A DNA stretch of 37,289 bases from an uncultured Clostridia bacterium (GTDB taxonomy: Bacteria; Bacillota; Clostridia; Oscillospirales; Acutalibacteraceae). Both the position numbers and the translations under genes were made by a program. Below are positions 24,963 to 33,416 of this stretch, in pieces. The notes under the pieces were generated by a model, which saw only the letters and a list, made by a program, of their open reading frames with translations, made no database searches and was not told the DNA's origin. How positions within the stretch are numbered: position 1 is the first letter of the stretch; every line of letters starts with the position of its first letter. The stretch lies in contig CANRIZ010000024.1 of assembly GCA_947630835.1 (NCBI GenBank), positions 1 through 37,289 on the forward strand, in the 5' to 3' direction.

Positions 24963-25376
24963 ATGGAACTTGAAAAACTCGCTCGCCAACTCGGCGCCGC
25001 AATTCAGCAGGACAAGGTTTACCTCGATTACAAAAAGGCTATGGAGGAAAACGAAAAGGACGAGGCACTCAACGAGCTTATGGGCAAAATAAGACTGCTT
25101 CAGATGTCCTATCAGCATGAGGCCAATCAGGAAAAGCCCAACGAGGAAAAGCTCAATTCCTACAATCAGGAATTTCAGGGACTTTACGCCCAAATTATGG
25201 CAAACGAGCATATGAAAGCTTACGAAAAAGCAAGGCAGGAGGTTGACGATATGATGAATTATCTTACCGGAATACTTGCGCTTTGCGTGCAGGGCGAAGA
25301 TCCCGAAACCTGCGATCCCCATGCGCATCAGCACAACTGCGGCGGCGAATGTTCGGAGTGCAGCGGCTGCAATTAA
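24963..25376 (+). CDS. YlbF/YmcA-family regulator with Cys/His-rich C-terminus
   Basis: The 137-residue, mostly helical protein is of the YlbF/YmcA family, whose Bacillus subtilis members form the Fe-S-carrying Y-complex with YaaT that modulates RNase Y and development. Family features are LARQLGAAIQQDKVYLDY near the N-terminus and the long paired helices through QEVDDMMNYLTGIL. The last 25 residues contain five cysteines and three histidines (TCDPHAHQHN, then CGGECSECSGC), a probable metal or Fe-S site. Position between miaB and mutS mirrors the ymcB/ymcA-mutS-mutL order of Bacillus. I chose the ATG at 24963, directly behind AAGGAGAAAAA, over an earlier start that overlaps miaB. Confidence 0.85.
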   Translation: MELEKLARQLGAAIQQDKVYLDYKKAMEENEKDEALNELMGKIRLLQMSYQHEANQEKPNEEKLNSYNQEFQGLYAQIMANEHMKAYEKARQEVDDMMNYLTGILALCVQGEDPETCDPHAHQHNCGGECSECSGCN

Positions 25377-25418
25377 CAGATTATTTTCAGTTACAGTAAG
25401 TTAGGAGTTAAGACGGTA

Positions 25419-28028
25419 ATGGCAGAATTATCACCAATGATGAAGCAATATTTAGAAATAAAAGAGAAATATCCGGATACGATTTTGCTGTTCCGTCTTG
25501 GCGATTTTTACGAGATGTTCTACGACGACGCAAAGCTTGTGTCAAAGGAATTGGAGCTTGTATTGACAGGCCGCGACTGCGGACAGGAGGAAAGGGCGCC
25601 TATGTGCGGCGTTCCCTTTCACAGCGCCGACAGCTATATCGCAACTCTCGTGCAGAGGGGATATAAGGTTGCGGTTTGCGAGCAGACCGAAGACCCAAAA
25701 CAGGCAAAAGGCATAGTAAAAAGAGAGGTTATAAGGGTAATTTCGGCAGGTACGGTAATTGAGAGCAGTATGCTTGACGAAACCAAAAACAATTACCTTG
25801 CGTCTTGCTGTCTTATGTTTGAAAGCGTGGGGCTTTGCTTTGCGGACGTTTCGACGGGTATGCTTTATCTTACCGAAATCAGGGATAATATCGACGAAAA
25901 AACCGTCGATGAATTTGCAAGATTTATGCCGTCGGAAATCCTTATCAACAAAGAGGCGACTTCGCTTAAAAGATTTTCCGCCTTCGTTTTGAAAAAGCTT
26001 GAGGCAACCGAGGAGGTTTTGCCCGCTCAAAGCTTTGATTTTGAAAAAAACAGGGAAATAGTTTTAAAGCATTTTGAGCGTTCTTCGCTTGAAAATCTTA
26101 ATCTTGAAAATAAGCAAAGCGCTGTTTGCGCTCTCGGCGCTTTGCTGTCATATCTTTATCAGGCGCAGAAAACAGAGCTTAACAATATTAAGGAAATTAA
26201 TTTTTACAACGACGCAAAGTATATGAAAATCGGCGTTTCAACGAGGAGAAATCTTGAGATTACCGAGACTATGCGCGACCGTGAAAAGAAGGGTTCGCTG
26301 CTTTGGGTTTTGGATAAGACGAAAACCGCCATGGGTAAACGTATGATCAGAAACTGGCTTGAATGTCCGCTGTATGACTGCGCCCAAATTTCAAAAAGGC
26401 AGAATGCCGTTGCCGAGCTTTGCGAAAATTCGGAAAAAAGGCAGGAGCTTACAGGGCTTATGTCCGGTATTTACGATATGGAAAGGCTTATGACAAGGGT
26501 GCTTTACAACACCGCAAACGCCAAGGAGCTTCTTTCCCTTAAATCGACGCTTGCGCCGCTTCCCGAAATAAAGAAAATTTTGAGCGATTCAAATTCCGCC
26601 CTTCTTAAAAAAATATATAACGATATTGACTTGCTTTCCGACGTATATACGCTTATCGAAAATTCAATAAGCGAGGACGCCCCGTTTTCCGTCAGAGAGG
26701 GCGGAATGATAAAGGATAATTTCAACTCCGAGCTTGACGGGTTGAGGGAAACCGTAGAGGGCGGTCAGAGCTTCTTAACCTCATTGCAGGCAAAGGAGCA
26801 GGAAAGTACCGGAATTAAAAAACTTAAAATAGGATATAACAGGGTATTCGGTTATTATTTTGAAGTGCCAAACGCATTTAAGGAAATCGTACCCGAAACA
26901 TATATAAGAAAGCAGACGCTTTCAAACTGCGAAAGATACATAACTCAGGAATTAAAGGAGCTTGAGGCAAGGGTTCTGGGCGCAAGGGAAAGAATAGTCG
27001 GCCTCGAATATGAAATTTTCAGCAGCGTGCGTAAAAAGATTGGCGAGCAGTATGAGAGAACCAAGAAAACATCGAGAGCGATATCGGAACTCGACGTTTT
27101 GTGTTCCTTTGCAAACACCGCCGTATCAAACAATTACACAAGACCGGACGTAAACGATTCGGATAAGATAATTATTAAGGACGGCAGGCATCCGGTAATC
27201 GAAAAAATGCTGAGGGACACGCCTTTTGTGCCTAACGACACCGAGCTTGACTGCGGCGAAAACAGAATTGCAATAATAACAGGACCCAATATGGCGGGTA
27301 AATCCACATATATGCGTCAGGTTGCGATTATAGTTATTATGGCTCAAATAGGTTCGTTTGTGCCCGCTTCATACGCCTCTATAGGAATGGTGGATTCCGT
27401 CTTTACCCGTGTGGGAGCTTCGGACGACCTTGCTTCGGGACAGTCTACTTTTATGGTTGAAATGAGCGAGGTTGCCGATATACTCGAAAATGCAACCGAC
27501 AAAAGCCTTATAATACTTGACGAAATCGGCAGAGGCACGTCTACATATGACGGAATGAGCATAGCCAAGGCCGTTTTGGAATATGTTGCGGACAAAAAAA
27601 TCCTGGGTGCAAAAACTCTGTTTGCAACGCATTATCACGAATTGACGGAGCTTGAAAACGAGATGGATTCCGTTAAAAATTACAACATAGCCGTAAAAAA
27701 ACGGGGCGACGACATCATATTTTTAAGAAGAATTGTCTGCGGCGGCGCCGACGGAAGCTACGGTATAGACGTTGCCCGACTTGCCGGGGTTCCTAAGTCC
27801 GTCGTAAAAAGGGCGAAGGTTATACTTAAATCTCTTGAAGAAAGTAATCCGAGGCCCGTTTACGCCGCGGAAAACAGAAATCCGACGGACGATTTGCAGT
27901 TGAGCTTCGATTCTTCCGCAAGCGACGAAATTACGCAGGAGCTTAAAAATCTTGACGTCAACACTTTAACTCCGATAGAAGCTTTGTCAAAGCTGTACGA
28001 GCTTTCCGCAAAGGCAAAGCAGAATTAA
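25419..28028 (+). CDS. mutS: DNA mismatch repair protein MutS
   Basis: MutS recognises mismatches and small loops and recruits MutL. The 869 residues match the family. The mismatch-binding F-x-E wedge is in the N-terminal domain (GDFYEMFYDDA), followed by connector, lever and clamp regions. The C-terminal ABC-type ATPase has Walker A at 622-629 (GPNMAGKS), FVPASYASIG, a signature loop with LASGQSTFMVEM, Walker B with D701/E702 (LIILDEIGRGTS) and the ATHYHEL histidine loop. TAGGAG lies about 11 nt upstream. mutL follows after 22 nt. The end, with LSFDSS and a helical tail, resembles the beta-clamp-binding and tetramerisation region. Confidence 0.97.
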   Translation: MAELSPMMKQYLEIKEKYPDTILLFRLGDFYEMFYDDAKLVSKELELVLTGRDCGQEERAPMCGVPFHSADSYIATLVQRGYKVAVCEQTEDPKQAKGIVKREVIRVISAGTVIESSMLDETKNNYLASCCLMFESVGLCFADVSTGMLYLTEIRDNIDEKTVDEFARFMPSEILINKEATSLKRFSAFVLKKLEATEEVLPAQSFDFEKNREIVLKHFERSSLENLNLENKQSAVCALGALLSYLYQAQKTELNNIKEINFYNDAKYMKIGVSTRRNLEITETMRDREKKGSLLWVLDKTKTAMGKRMIRNWLECPLYDCAQISKRQNAVAELCENSEKRQELTGLMSGIYDMERLMTRVLYNTANAKELLSLKSTLAPLPEIKKILSDSNSALLKKIYNDIDLLSDVYTLIENSISEDAPFSVREGGMIKDNFNSELDGLRETVEGGQSFLTSLQAKEQESTGIKKLKIGYNRVFGYYFEVPNAFKEIVPETYIRKQTLSNCERYITQELKELEARVLGARERIVGLEYEIFSSVRKKIGEQYERTKKTSRAISELDVLCSFANTAVSNNYTRPDVNDSDKIIIKDGRHPVIEKMLRDTPFVPNDTELDCGENRIAIITGPNMAGKSTYMRQVAIIVIMAQIGSFVPASYASIGMVDSVFTRVGASDDLASGQSTFMVEMSEVADILENATDKSLIILDEIGRGTSTYDGMSIAKAVLEYVADKKILGAKTLFATHYHELTELENEMDSVKNYNIAVKKRGDDIIFLRRIVCGGADGSYGIDVARLAGVPKSVVKRAKVILKSLEESNPRPVYAAENRNPTDDLQLSFDSSASDEITQELKNLDVNTLTPIEALSKLYELSAKAKQN

Positions 28029-28050
28029 AACAAAAAGCAAGGGGTGCGGT

Positions 28051-29985
28051 ATGGGAAAAATCAATAAATTACCTAAAAATATTTGGGAACTCATAGCCGC
28101 AGGCGAGGTTGTTGAAAGACCCGCTTCCGTGGTTAAGGAGTTAATTGAAAATTCTATAGACGCCGGTGCAAGCTCGGTCACGGTTGAAATTATGTCCGGC
28201 GGAATACGTTACATAAGAATTACCGATAACGGCTGCGGTATTTCAAGGGAGGACGTGCCGCTTGCATTTGTGAGCCACGCCACAAGCAAAATATCCGAAG
28301 CGGATGATCTCGATTGTATCAGCACTCTCGGCTTCAGGGGCGAGGCTCTTGCAAGCATTGCCGCAGTATCAAGGGTTGAAATCATTACAAAAACGAGAGA
28401 GGAAAATCTCGGTACAAGGCTGGAAATTTCGGGAGGTATTCAGGGCGTTACAGACGACGCGGGCTGTCCCGACGGCACTACAATAATAATTAGGGATTTG
28501 TTTTTCAACACCCCGGCAAGGATGAAATTTTTAAAATCCGACAAATCGGAGGGTATGGCGGTTGCCGGAATTGTAGATAAAATCGCAATATCGCATCCCG
28601 AAATAAGCTTCAGGTTTATAAAGGACGGAAAGCAGCTTTTGTGTACCAACGGAAGCGGAGCTTTAAAGGACGCTGTTTTTTCCGTTTACGGAAAAGAATT
28701 TTCCGACGCTCTTATTGATGTTAATTACGAGCTCAACGGCGTTTCGGTAAGCGGCTTTATCACCAAGCCCTTTTATTTGCGGGGCTCGGGTTCAATGCAG
28801 CTGTTTTTTGTAAACAACAGGTTTATTAAAAGCAAAACGGCGTGCGCCGCTTTAAACGAAGCGTACAAAAATTCCATAATGACAGGTAAATATCCCGCCT
28901 GCGTGTTGTTCCTCGGCGTAATACCCGAGCTTGTCGACGTTAATGTTCATCCTGCCAAGACCGAGGTGCGCTTTTCAAACGAAAAAGCAATTTTTGACGC
29001 GGTTTATTACGCCGCAAAAAACGCCCTTTCCGGCGATTCTTCAAGGAAGCAGGCAAGCTTTAGGCAAAAGAACAATTTTGATTTACTCTCCCGCAGCGTA
29101 CCTCATTCCGAGCAGACCAAAATAACCGAAATATTGAGCAGAATACCCGAAATACGGGAAGAGATTTTTAACAAAGATGCCGAAAATTCCGTTTGTTCCG
29201 ACGTTGAAAACAATAAAAAATACGAAGTAAGCTCCGACGAACCGCTTTCATATGTTTTGGGTTCGACCGAGGATGCAAGTTATTCCAAAAACGATGATGA
29301 AATAGACCTGTCCGTTAAGACGGCGGGGCAAAGCGAAAAAGACGCTTCTTACGAAAATGAAAATCCCGCTTCCGGCAAAGATAAGGCGGAAGTAAAGGAA
29401 ATTCCCCAAAGCGGGGAAATCAGCTTTAAGTACCTCGGCGAGGCGTTTAAAACTTATATTTTCGCCGAATACAACGGTAAAATCATCATTATTGATAAGC
29501 ATGCGGCTCACGAGAGAATGATTTATAACGCTTTGAAAAAGGATAACGGCGAAAACGGCTCTCAAATGCTTTTAACCCCTGTCAGCGTGCTGCTCTCAAG
29601 GGAGGAGTACACGGCGGTTACGGAAAACTCCGAGCTTCTCAAAAGCACCGGGTTCGAGATTGACGATTTCGGCAACGGTTCGGTTATTGTAAGGGCGTGT
29701 CCGCTCAATCTCGAAAAGGAAGACATTTCCGCCTTGGTAAGCGAAATTGCGTCTTATCTTGTCAGCAACAAAAAGGATATTATGCCCGAGAAGCTTGATT
29801 GGGTTTATCATTCCATTTCTTGCAGGCAGGCTGTAAAGGCGGGCAACGAAACGAGCGACGCGGAGCTTATAGAGTTTACAAAAAGGCTTCTTTCGGACGA
29901 AAGTATAAGGTATTGTCCTCACGGCAGACCTGTTCTGGTTGAGCTTACAAAGTATGAAATTGATAAACAGTTTGGGAGAGTTTAG
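28051..29985 (+). CDS. mutL: DNA mismatch repair protein MutL
   Basis: MutL couples mismatch recognition to strand incision. The GHKL ATPase is complete: E33/N34 (LIENSIDAGA), DNGCGI, and TLGFRGEAL at about 93-100. A PMS-type second domain with VHPAKTEVRF follows. A charged linker at about 330-455 leads to the C-terminal dimerisation domain. That domain carries an endonuclease motif at 482-493, D-K-H-A-A-H-E-R-M-I-Y-N, plus SCRQAVKAG (C591), CPHGRP (622-627) and a terminal FGRV. The motif differs from DQHA(X)2E(X)4E at the second position (K) and the last position (N for E). It ends with TAG and miaA starts 3 nt later. Confidence 0.96.
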   Translation: MGKINKLPKNIWELIAAGEVVERPASVVKELIENSIDAGASSVTVEIMSGGIRYIRITDNGCGISREDVPLAFVSHATSKISEADDLDCISTLGFRGEALASIAAVSRVEIITKTREENLGTRLEISGGIQGVTDDAGCPDGTTIIIRDLFFNTPARMKFLKSDKSEGMAVAGIVDKIAISHPEISFRFIKDGKQLLCTNGSGALKDAVFSVYGKEFSDALIDVNYELNGVSVSGFITKPFYLRGSGSMQLFFVNNRFIKSKTACAALNEAYKNSIMTGKYPACVLFLGVIPELVDVNVHPAKTEVRFSNEKAIFDAVYYAAKNALSGDSSRKQASFRQKNNFDLLSRSVPHSEQTKITEILSRIPEIREEIFNKDAENSVCSDVENNKKYEVSSDEPLSYVLGSTEDASYSKNDDEIDLSVKTAGQSEKDASYENENPASGKDKAEVKEIPQSGEISFKYLGEAFKTYIFAEYNGKIIIIDKHAAHERMIYNALKKDNGENGSQMLLTPVSVLLSREEYTAVTENSELLKSTGFEIDDFGNGSVIVRACPLNLEKEDISALVSEIASYLVSNKKDIMPEKLDWVYHSISCRQAVKAGNETSDAELIEFTKRLLSDESIRYCPHGRPVLVELTKYEIDKQFGRV

Positions 29986-29988
29986 CTG

Positions 29989-30933
29989 ATGTGCAAAATA
30001 CCTCTTTTGGTGATTGTCGGCCCAACCGCTTCGGGCAAAACGGCGCTTTCGGTGGAGTGCGCTTTGGCTTTGAACGGCGAGATTGTATCGGCGGATTCCA
30101 TGCAGATTTACAAAGGTATGTCCGTCGCAACGGCAAAGCCTACCGAAGAAGAAATGAGGGGCGTTAAGCATTATCTTACGGATTTCCTTGACTTGGAGCA
30201 AAAATACAGCGTTGCCGATTTTGTTTGCGACGCTGCAAAAGCAATAGACGAAATTTGCAAAAAGAACAAATTTCCTATTTTATCGGGCGGAACGGGGCTT
30301 TATATCGACAGCCTCGTAAATAACGTAAAATTCACGCAGGCGGATACAGATTTTGAACTTCGTCAAAAGCTTTCCGAGGAGTTTGAGACTCTCGGGGCGG
30401 ACGTTATGCTCGAAAAGCTCAAAATGCTTGATTACGATACGGCAGTAAAACTCCATACGTCCGATAAAAAACGCATAATAAGGGCTTTTGAAGTGTTTGA
30501 GCTTACGGGCAAAACAATGTCGCAGCTTGTAAAGGAATCAACCGCCGAGCCCTCTTTGTATGAGCCGTGCTATATCGGCATTAATTTCAGAAGCAGGGAT
30601 AAGCTTTACGAAAGAATAAACAAACGTGTTGACTTAATGCTTGTAAACGGCTTAGTCGACGAAGCGGAAAGGTATTATAATTTATCCGAAAAGACCACCG
30701 CTTCTCAGGCTATAGGTTATAAAGAACTAAAGCCTTATTTCGACGGGGAGATAAGCCTCGAGCAGGCTGTGGAAAATCTTAAAAAAGCGACAAGGCATTA
30801 CGCCAAAAGGCAATTAACCTGGTTTAGAAGAAACAGCGGGATAAATTGGTTTTATCCCGACGATTACAAAAATTTCGATGATTTTACATCAGAAGTTACA
30901 GACTTTATAAAAAAGGTGCTTAATTATGGCTGA
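29989..30933 (+). CDS. miaA: tRNA dimethylallyltransferase MiaA
   Basis: MiaA transfers a dimethylallyl group to N6 of A37 in tRNAs reading UNN codons, giving i6A, the substrate of MiaB. The P-loop GPTASGKT is at 11-18, followed by the catalytic region VSADSMQIYKGMSVATAKPT, FPILSGGTGLYIDSL, KKRIIRAFEVFELTG and the tRNA-contacting ASQAIGYKEL and YAKRQLTWFRR. The 314 residues are the usual length. GGGAGAG inside the end of mutL serves as ribosome binding site. It overlaps the next gene by 8 bp. The mutL-miaA adjacency is a widely conserved arrangement. Confidence 0.96.
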   Translation: MCKIPLLVIVGPTASGKTALSVECALALNGEIVSADSMQIYKGMSVATAKPTEEEMRGVKHYLTDFLDLEQKYSVADFVCDAAKAIDEICKKNKFPILSGGTGLYIDSLVNNVKFTQADTDFELRQKLSEEFETLGADVMLEKLKMLDYDTAVKLHTSDKKRIIRAFEVFELTGKTMSQLVKESTAEPSLYEPCYIGINFRSRDKLYERINKRVDLMLVNGLVDEAERYYNLSEKTTASQAIGYKELKPYFDGEISLEQAVENLKKATRHYAKRQLTWFRRNSGINWFYPDDYKNFDDFTSEVTDFIKKVLNYG

Positions 30934-32188
30934 GGTTGAGAAAAAGGATAACATAATTAAATTTAAAAACGGTAAAAACAAGCTTAATCTGTTGTATGCG
31001 GTTATAGCGCTTTTTATAGTTGCGTATTTTGTGTTTTTGGTTTTTAAAATTAATTACGAACCCGTAAAAACAGAGGTATGTTTGCAAAAGACCGTTTCCT
31101 CTGCCGAGCTTGCGGACGCGTTTATTGTAAGGGACGAATATCCCGTTGAAGCCTCCGACTCGGAGGGTACTCTCGTACCGCTTGTGGAGGACGGCAAAAG
31201 GGTTGCTTCGGGCGACGCCGTCGCGGTTGTTTTCGATAACGAAGAATCCGCCAAGGTATATAACGAAATTCAAAGCGTTAAAGAGGAGATAGAATATTAT
31301 TCTTCCCTTGAAAACAGGGTGGGCGTGCAAACCGCCGATATTACTCCGCTTGACGAAAGAATTTACTCCGCCTGCGAAGAATACGTCGTCAGCGTAAACA
31401 AGGGCAACGTAAGCGATTACGGGGAAAAAGAAAAAAATATAAGAAACGCAATCACTTCAAGGCAGCTTGCTACGGGTTCCGTTATTGACCCGAGCGAAAA
31501 GCTCGGCGAGTTAAACTCAAAACTTTCCGAGCTTGAAAGTAAAAAATTGGGCTATAATACTATTGAAGCACCGCATCCCGGCTATTATATCAGCCTTGCG
31601 GACGGCTACGAAAACGCCGTAAATTACAACGACGTTTTATCCTTGAGTACCGCGCAGATTCAGGAGCTTATTAATTCCGAACCCGAGAAAGCAAACGATG
31701 ATAAATATATGGGTAAGCTGTCCGACGGCTTTAACTGGTATATCCTTTGCGTTATCGATTACGATAACGCCGTTAAGCTTAAGGTCGGCGACAGCGTCAA
31801 AATCGAATTTACCATGGCGGCTGCCGAACCTCTCAAAGCCAAGGTTGCTTTGATAGGTGAAAATGTTGACGGCAAATCGGCGGTCGTTTTCAAGTCAAAT
31901 CTTATGAATCGCGAATATTCCTCGTTGAGAAAAGAGCAAATAAGGATTACTTTTTCCGAATACGACGGCTTGCAGGTAAGCAATAAGGCTATAAGGGAAA
32001 TTGATGGGCAAAAGGGCGTATATGTTCAAAGCGGAAATATAGTAGAATTTAAAAAAATCAATATTTTGTATTCGGATTCCGACATTTCAATTTGCAACAA
32101 CCCCGACAACAAATCGGGTTTTATAGAACTTTATGACGAAATAATCGTGGAGGGAACTGATTTATATGACGGAAAAGTCTTGGATTGA
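30926..32188 (+). CDS. HlyD-like membrane-fusion protein of unknown function
   Basis: The 420-residue protein has a short basic cytoplasmic N-terminus, one transmembrane helix (about 19-41), and an extracellular part laid out like HlyD/RND adaptor proteins. A first beta-barrel/lipoyl-like half (IVRDEYPV, GTLVPLVEDGKRVASGDAVAVVF) precedes a helical hairpin at about 110-205 and a second half with IEAPHPGYYISL, LKVGDSVKIEF and a closing VQSGNIVEFKKINI segment. No ABC transporter or permease partner is nearby. It overlaps miaA by 8 bp and the next gene by 23 bp, so it is firmly part of the operon. Its position beside ylmE/sepF/divIVA suggests a role in the cell envelope, but this is inference. 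Confidence 0.75.
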   Translation: MAEVEKKDNIIKFKNGKNKLNLLYAVIALFIVAYFVFLVFKINYEPVKTEVCLQKTVSSAELADAFIVRDEYPVEASDSEGTLVPLVEDGKRVASGDAVAVVFDNEESAKVYNEIQSVKEEIEYYSSLENRVGVQTADITPLDERIYSACEEYVVSVNKGNVSDYGEKEKNIRNAITSRQLATGSVIDPSEKLGELNSKLSELESKKLGYNTIEAPHPGYYISLADGYENAVNYNDVLSLSTAQIQELINSEPEKANDDKYMGKLSDGFNWYILCVIDYDNAVKLKVGDSVKIEFTMAAAEPLKAKVALIGENVDGKSAVVFKSNLMNREYSSLRKEQIRITFSEYDGLQVSNKAIREIDGQKGVYVQSGNIVEFKKINILYSDSDISICNNPDNKSGFIELYDEIIVEGTDLYDGKVLD

Positions 32189-32891
32189 CGAAAAATTCTC
32201 CGATATTGAGTATAACCTTAAATCAATTTCGGAAGAAATAGCGCTTGCCGCCGTTAAAAGCGGAAGAAAGCCGGAAGATATTGATTTTATGGCTGTAACC
32301 AAAACGGTCGACGAAATGTTTATAAACCGTGCCATTGAATGCGGAATTAAGCTAATAGGCGAAAATAAGGTTCAAGAGATGCTCAGAAAAAAGCCGAATT
32401 TAAACTTGGACGGCGTAAGTAAAAACTTAATAGGACATTTGCAGACCAATAAGGTTTCGCAGATAGTAGGTGAGGTCGATATGATTGAATCGGTCGACTC
32501 TCTGAAGGTTGCGAGGGAAATAGGCAAGCAATCCGTGAAAAAAGGACTGGTAACGGACGTGCTTTTGGAAGTAAACATAGGGGAAGAGGATTCAAAAACA
32601 GGCTTTATGCCCTCGGAAGTTGAAGAAAGCGTTTATCAGACGGCTCAAATTCAGGGAATCAGGATTTGCGGATTGATGTCAATACCGCCGATTTGCGACG
32701 ATAATGCAAAGCTTTGTAAATTTTTTGAAAAAATATACAATATGTATGTTGACATTGGGGCAAAAAAAATAGATAATGTATACATGAATATTTTGTCGAT
32801 GGGAATGTCGGGCGACTTTGTTCCGGCAATTCTCTGCGGTTCCAACCATGTAAGGATAGGTTCAAAAATTTTTGGGCCGAGAATATATTAA
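32166..32891 (+). CDS. ylmE: YggS/YlmE-family pyridoxal-phosphate homeostasis protein
   Basis: This 241-residue single-domain PLP-binding protein of the alanine-racemase N-terminal fold is not itself a racemase. The PLP lysine is K46 in FMAVTKTV; other family segments are LIGENKVQEML, NLIGHLQTNKV, MIESVDSLK, VLLEVNIGEEDSKTGF, ICGLMSIPP, LSMGMSGDF and a phosphate-binding SNHVRIGSKIFG. Family members buffer PLP and keep amino-acid pools balanced; in Gram-positives the gene sits with sepF and divIVA, as here. The start overlaps the HlyD-like gene by 23 bp, with GGAGG just upstream of it. The name follows the Bacillus synteny. Confidence 0.92.
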   Translation: MTEKSWIDEKFSDIEYNLKSISEEIALAAVKSGRKPEDIDFMAVTKTVDEMFINRAIECGIKLIGENKVQEMLRKKPNLNLDGVSKNLIGHLQTNKVSQIVGEVDMIESVDSLKVAREIGKQSVKKGLVTDVLLEVNIGEEDSKTGFMPSEVEESVYQTAQIQGIRICGLMSIPPICDDNAKLCKFFEKIYNMYVDIGAKKIDNVYMNILSMGMSGDFVPAILCGSNHVRIGSKIFGPRIY

Positions 32892-32907
32892 TACGGAGGA
32901 TTTTAAC

Positions 32908-33387
32908 ATGAGCTTAAAAGACAAACTCAGCAACATTCTTAAAGTTTCGGAAGACGAGTATTACGACGTGCCTGAAAATGACGAATTTGAAGAATTTGAG
33001 GATGAAGAGGAGGATTACTACGAGCAGCCTGCTCCTCGCTTTTCACCGAAATCCACCCGTGAATCGAGAGCGGAGCAGAACAAGGTAGTCAGCATAAATG
33101 CAAGCGCGAAGCTTCAGGTCGTTTTGACCAAGCCCAAGTCAATGGAGGACGCGCGCGGTATTGCCGACAATCTAAATCAAAAAAAGACGGTTGTTCTCAA
33201 TCTCGAAGCCGTAAACGGAGAAACCGCAAGGAGAGTATTGGACTTTTTGAGCGGCGTAACCTATGCCAACAGGGCAACTATGCGTCAGGTTGCAAGCGAT
33301 ACTTTTATGATTACGCCTTACAATGTCGATGTAAACGGCGATTTACTCAGCGAGCTTGGCAATAACGGTCTTATATTCGATAAATAA
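32908..33387 (+). CDS. sepF: Cell division protein SepF
   Basis: SepF anchors and aligns FtsZ filaments at the membrane. An N-terminal amphipathic helix (MSLKDKLSNILKV) binds membrane. An acidic linker at about 19-40 is rich in D and E. The DUF552 domain from about 58 to 159 has VVLTKPKSMEDARGIADNL, the VVLNLE strand, and RRVLDFLSGVTYA, and a final NVDVNGDLL. The start is the ATG at 32908 behind CGGAGG; an earlier in-frame ATG at 32872 overlaps ylmE and would ruin the amphipathic N-terminus. The 159-residue length is typical. Confidence 0.94.
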   Translation: MSLKDKLSNILKVSEDEYYDVPENDEFEEFEDEEEDYYEQPAPRFSPKSTRESRAEQNKVVSINASAKLQVVLTKPKSMEDARGIADNLNQKKTVVLNLEAVNGETARRVLDFLSGVTYANRATMRQVASDTFMITPYNVDVNGDLLSELGNNGLIFDK

Positions 33388-33416
33388 AAAAATTTTACAA
33401 GTACGAGGGGAATACT

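Noticed and set aside
29596-30201. Minus-strand 201-codon frame spanning the mutL/miaA junction
   Set aside because: Antisense to two strongly supported genes and without any recognisable protein feature.
32872-32907. Upstream in-frame ATG for sepF
   Set aside because: It overlaps ylmE and would add 12 residues before the conserved amphipathic membrane-targeting helix; GGAGG is positioned for the ATG at 32908.
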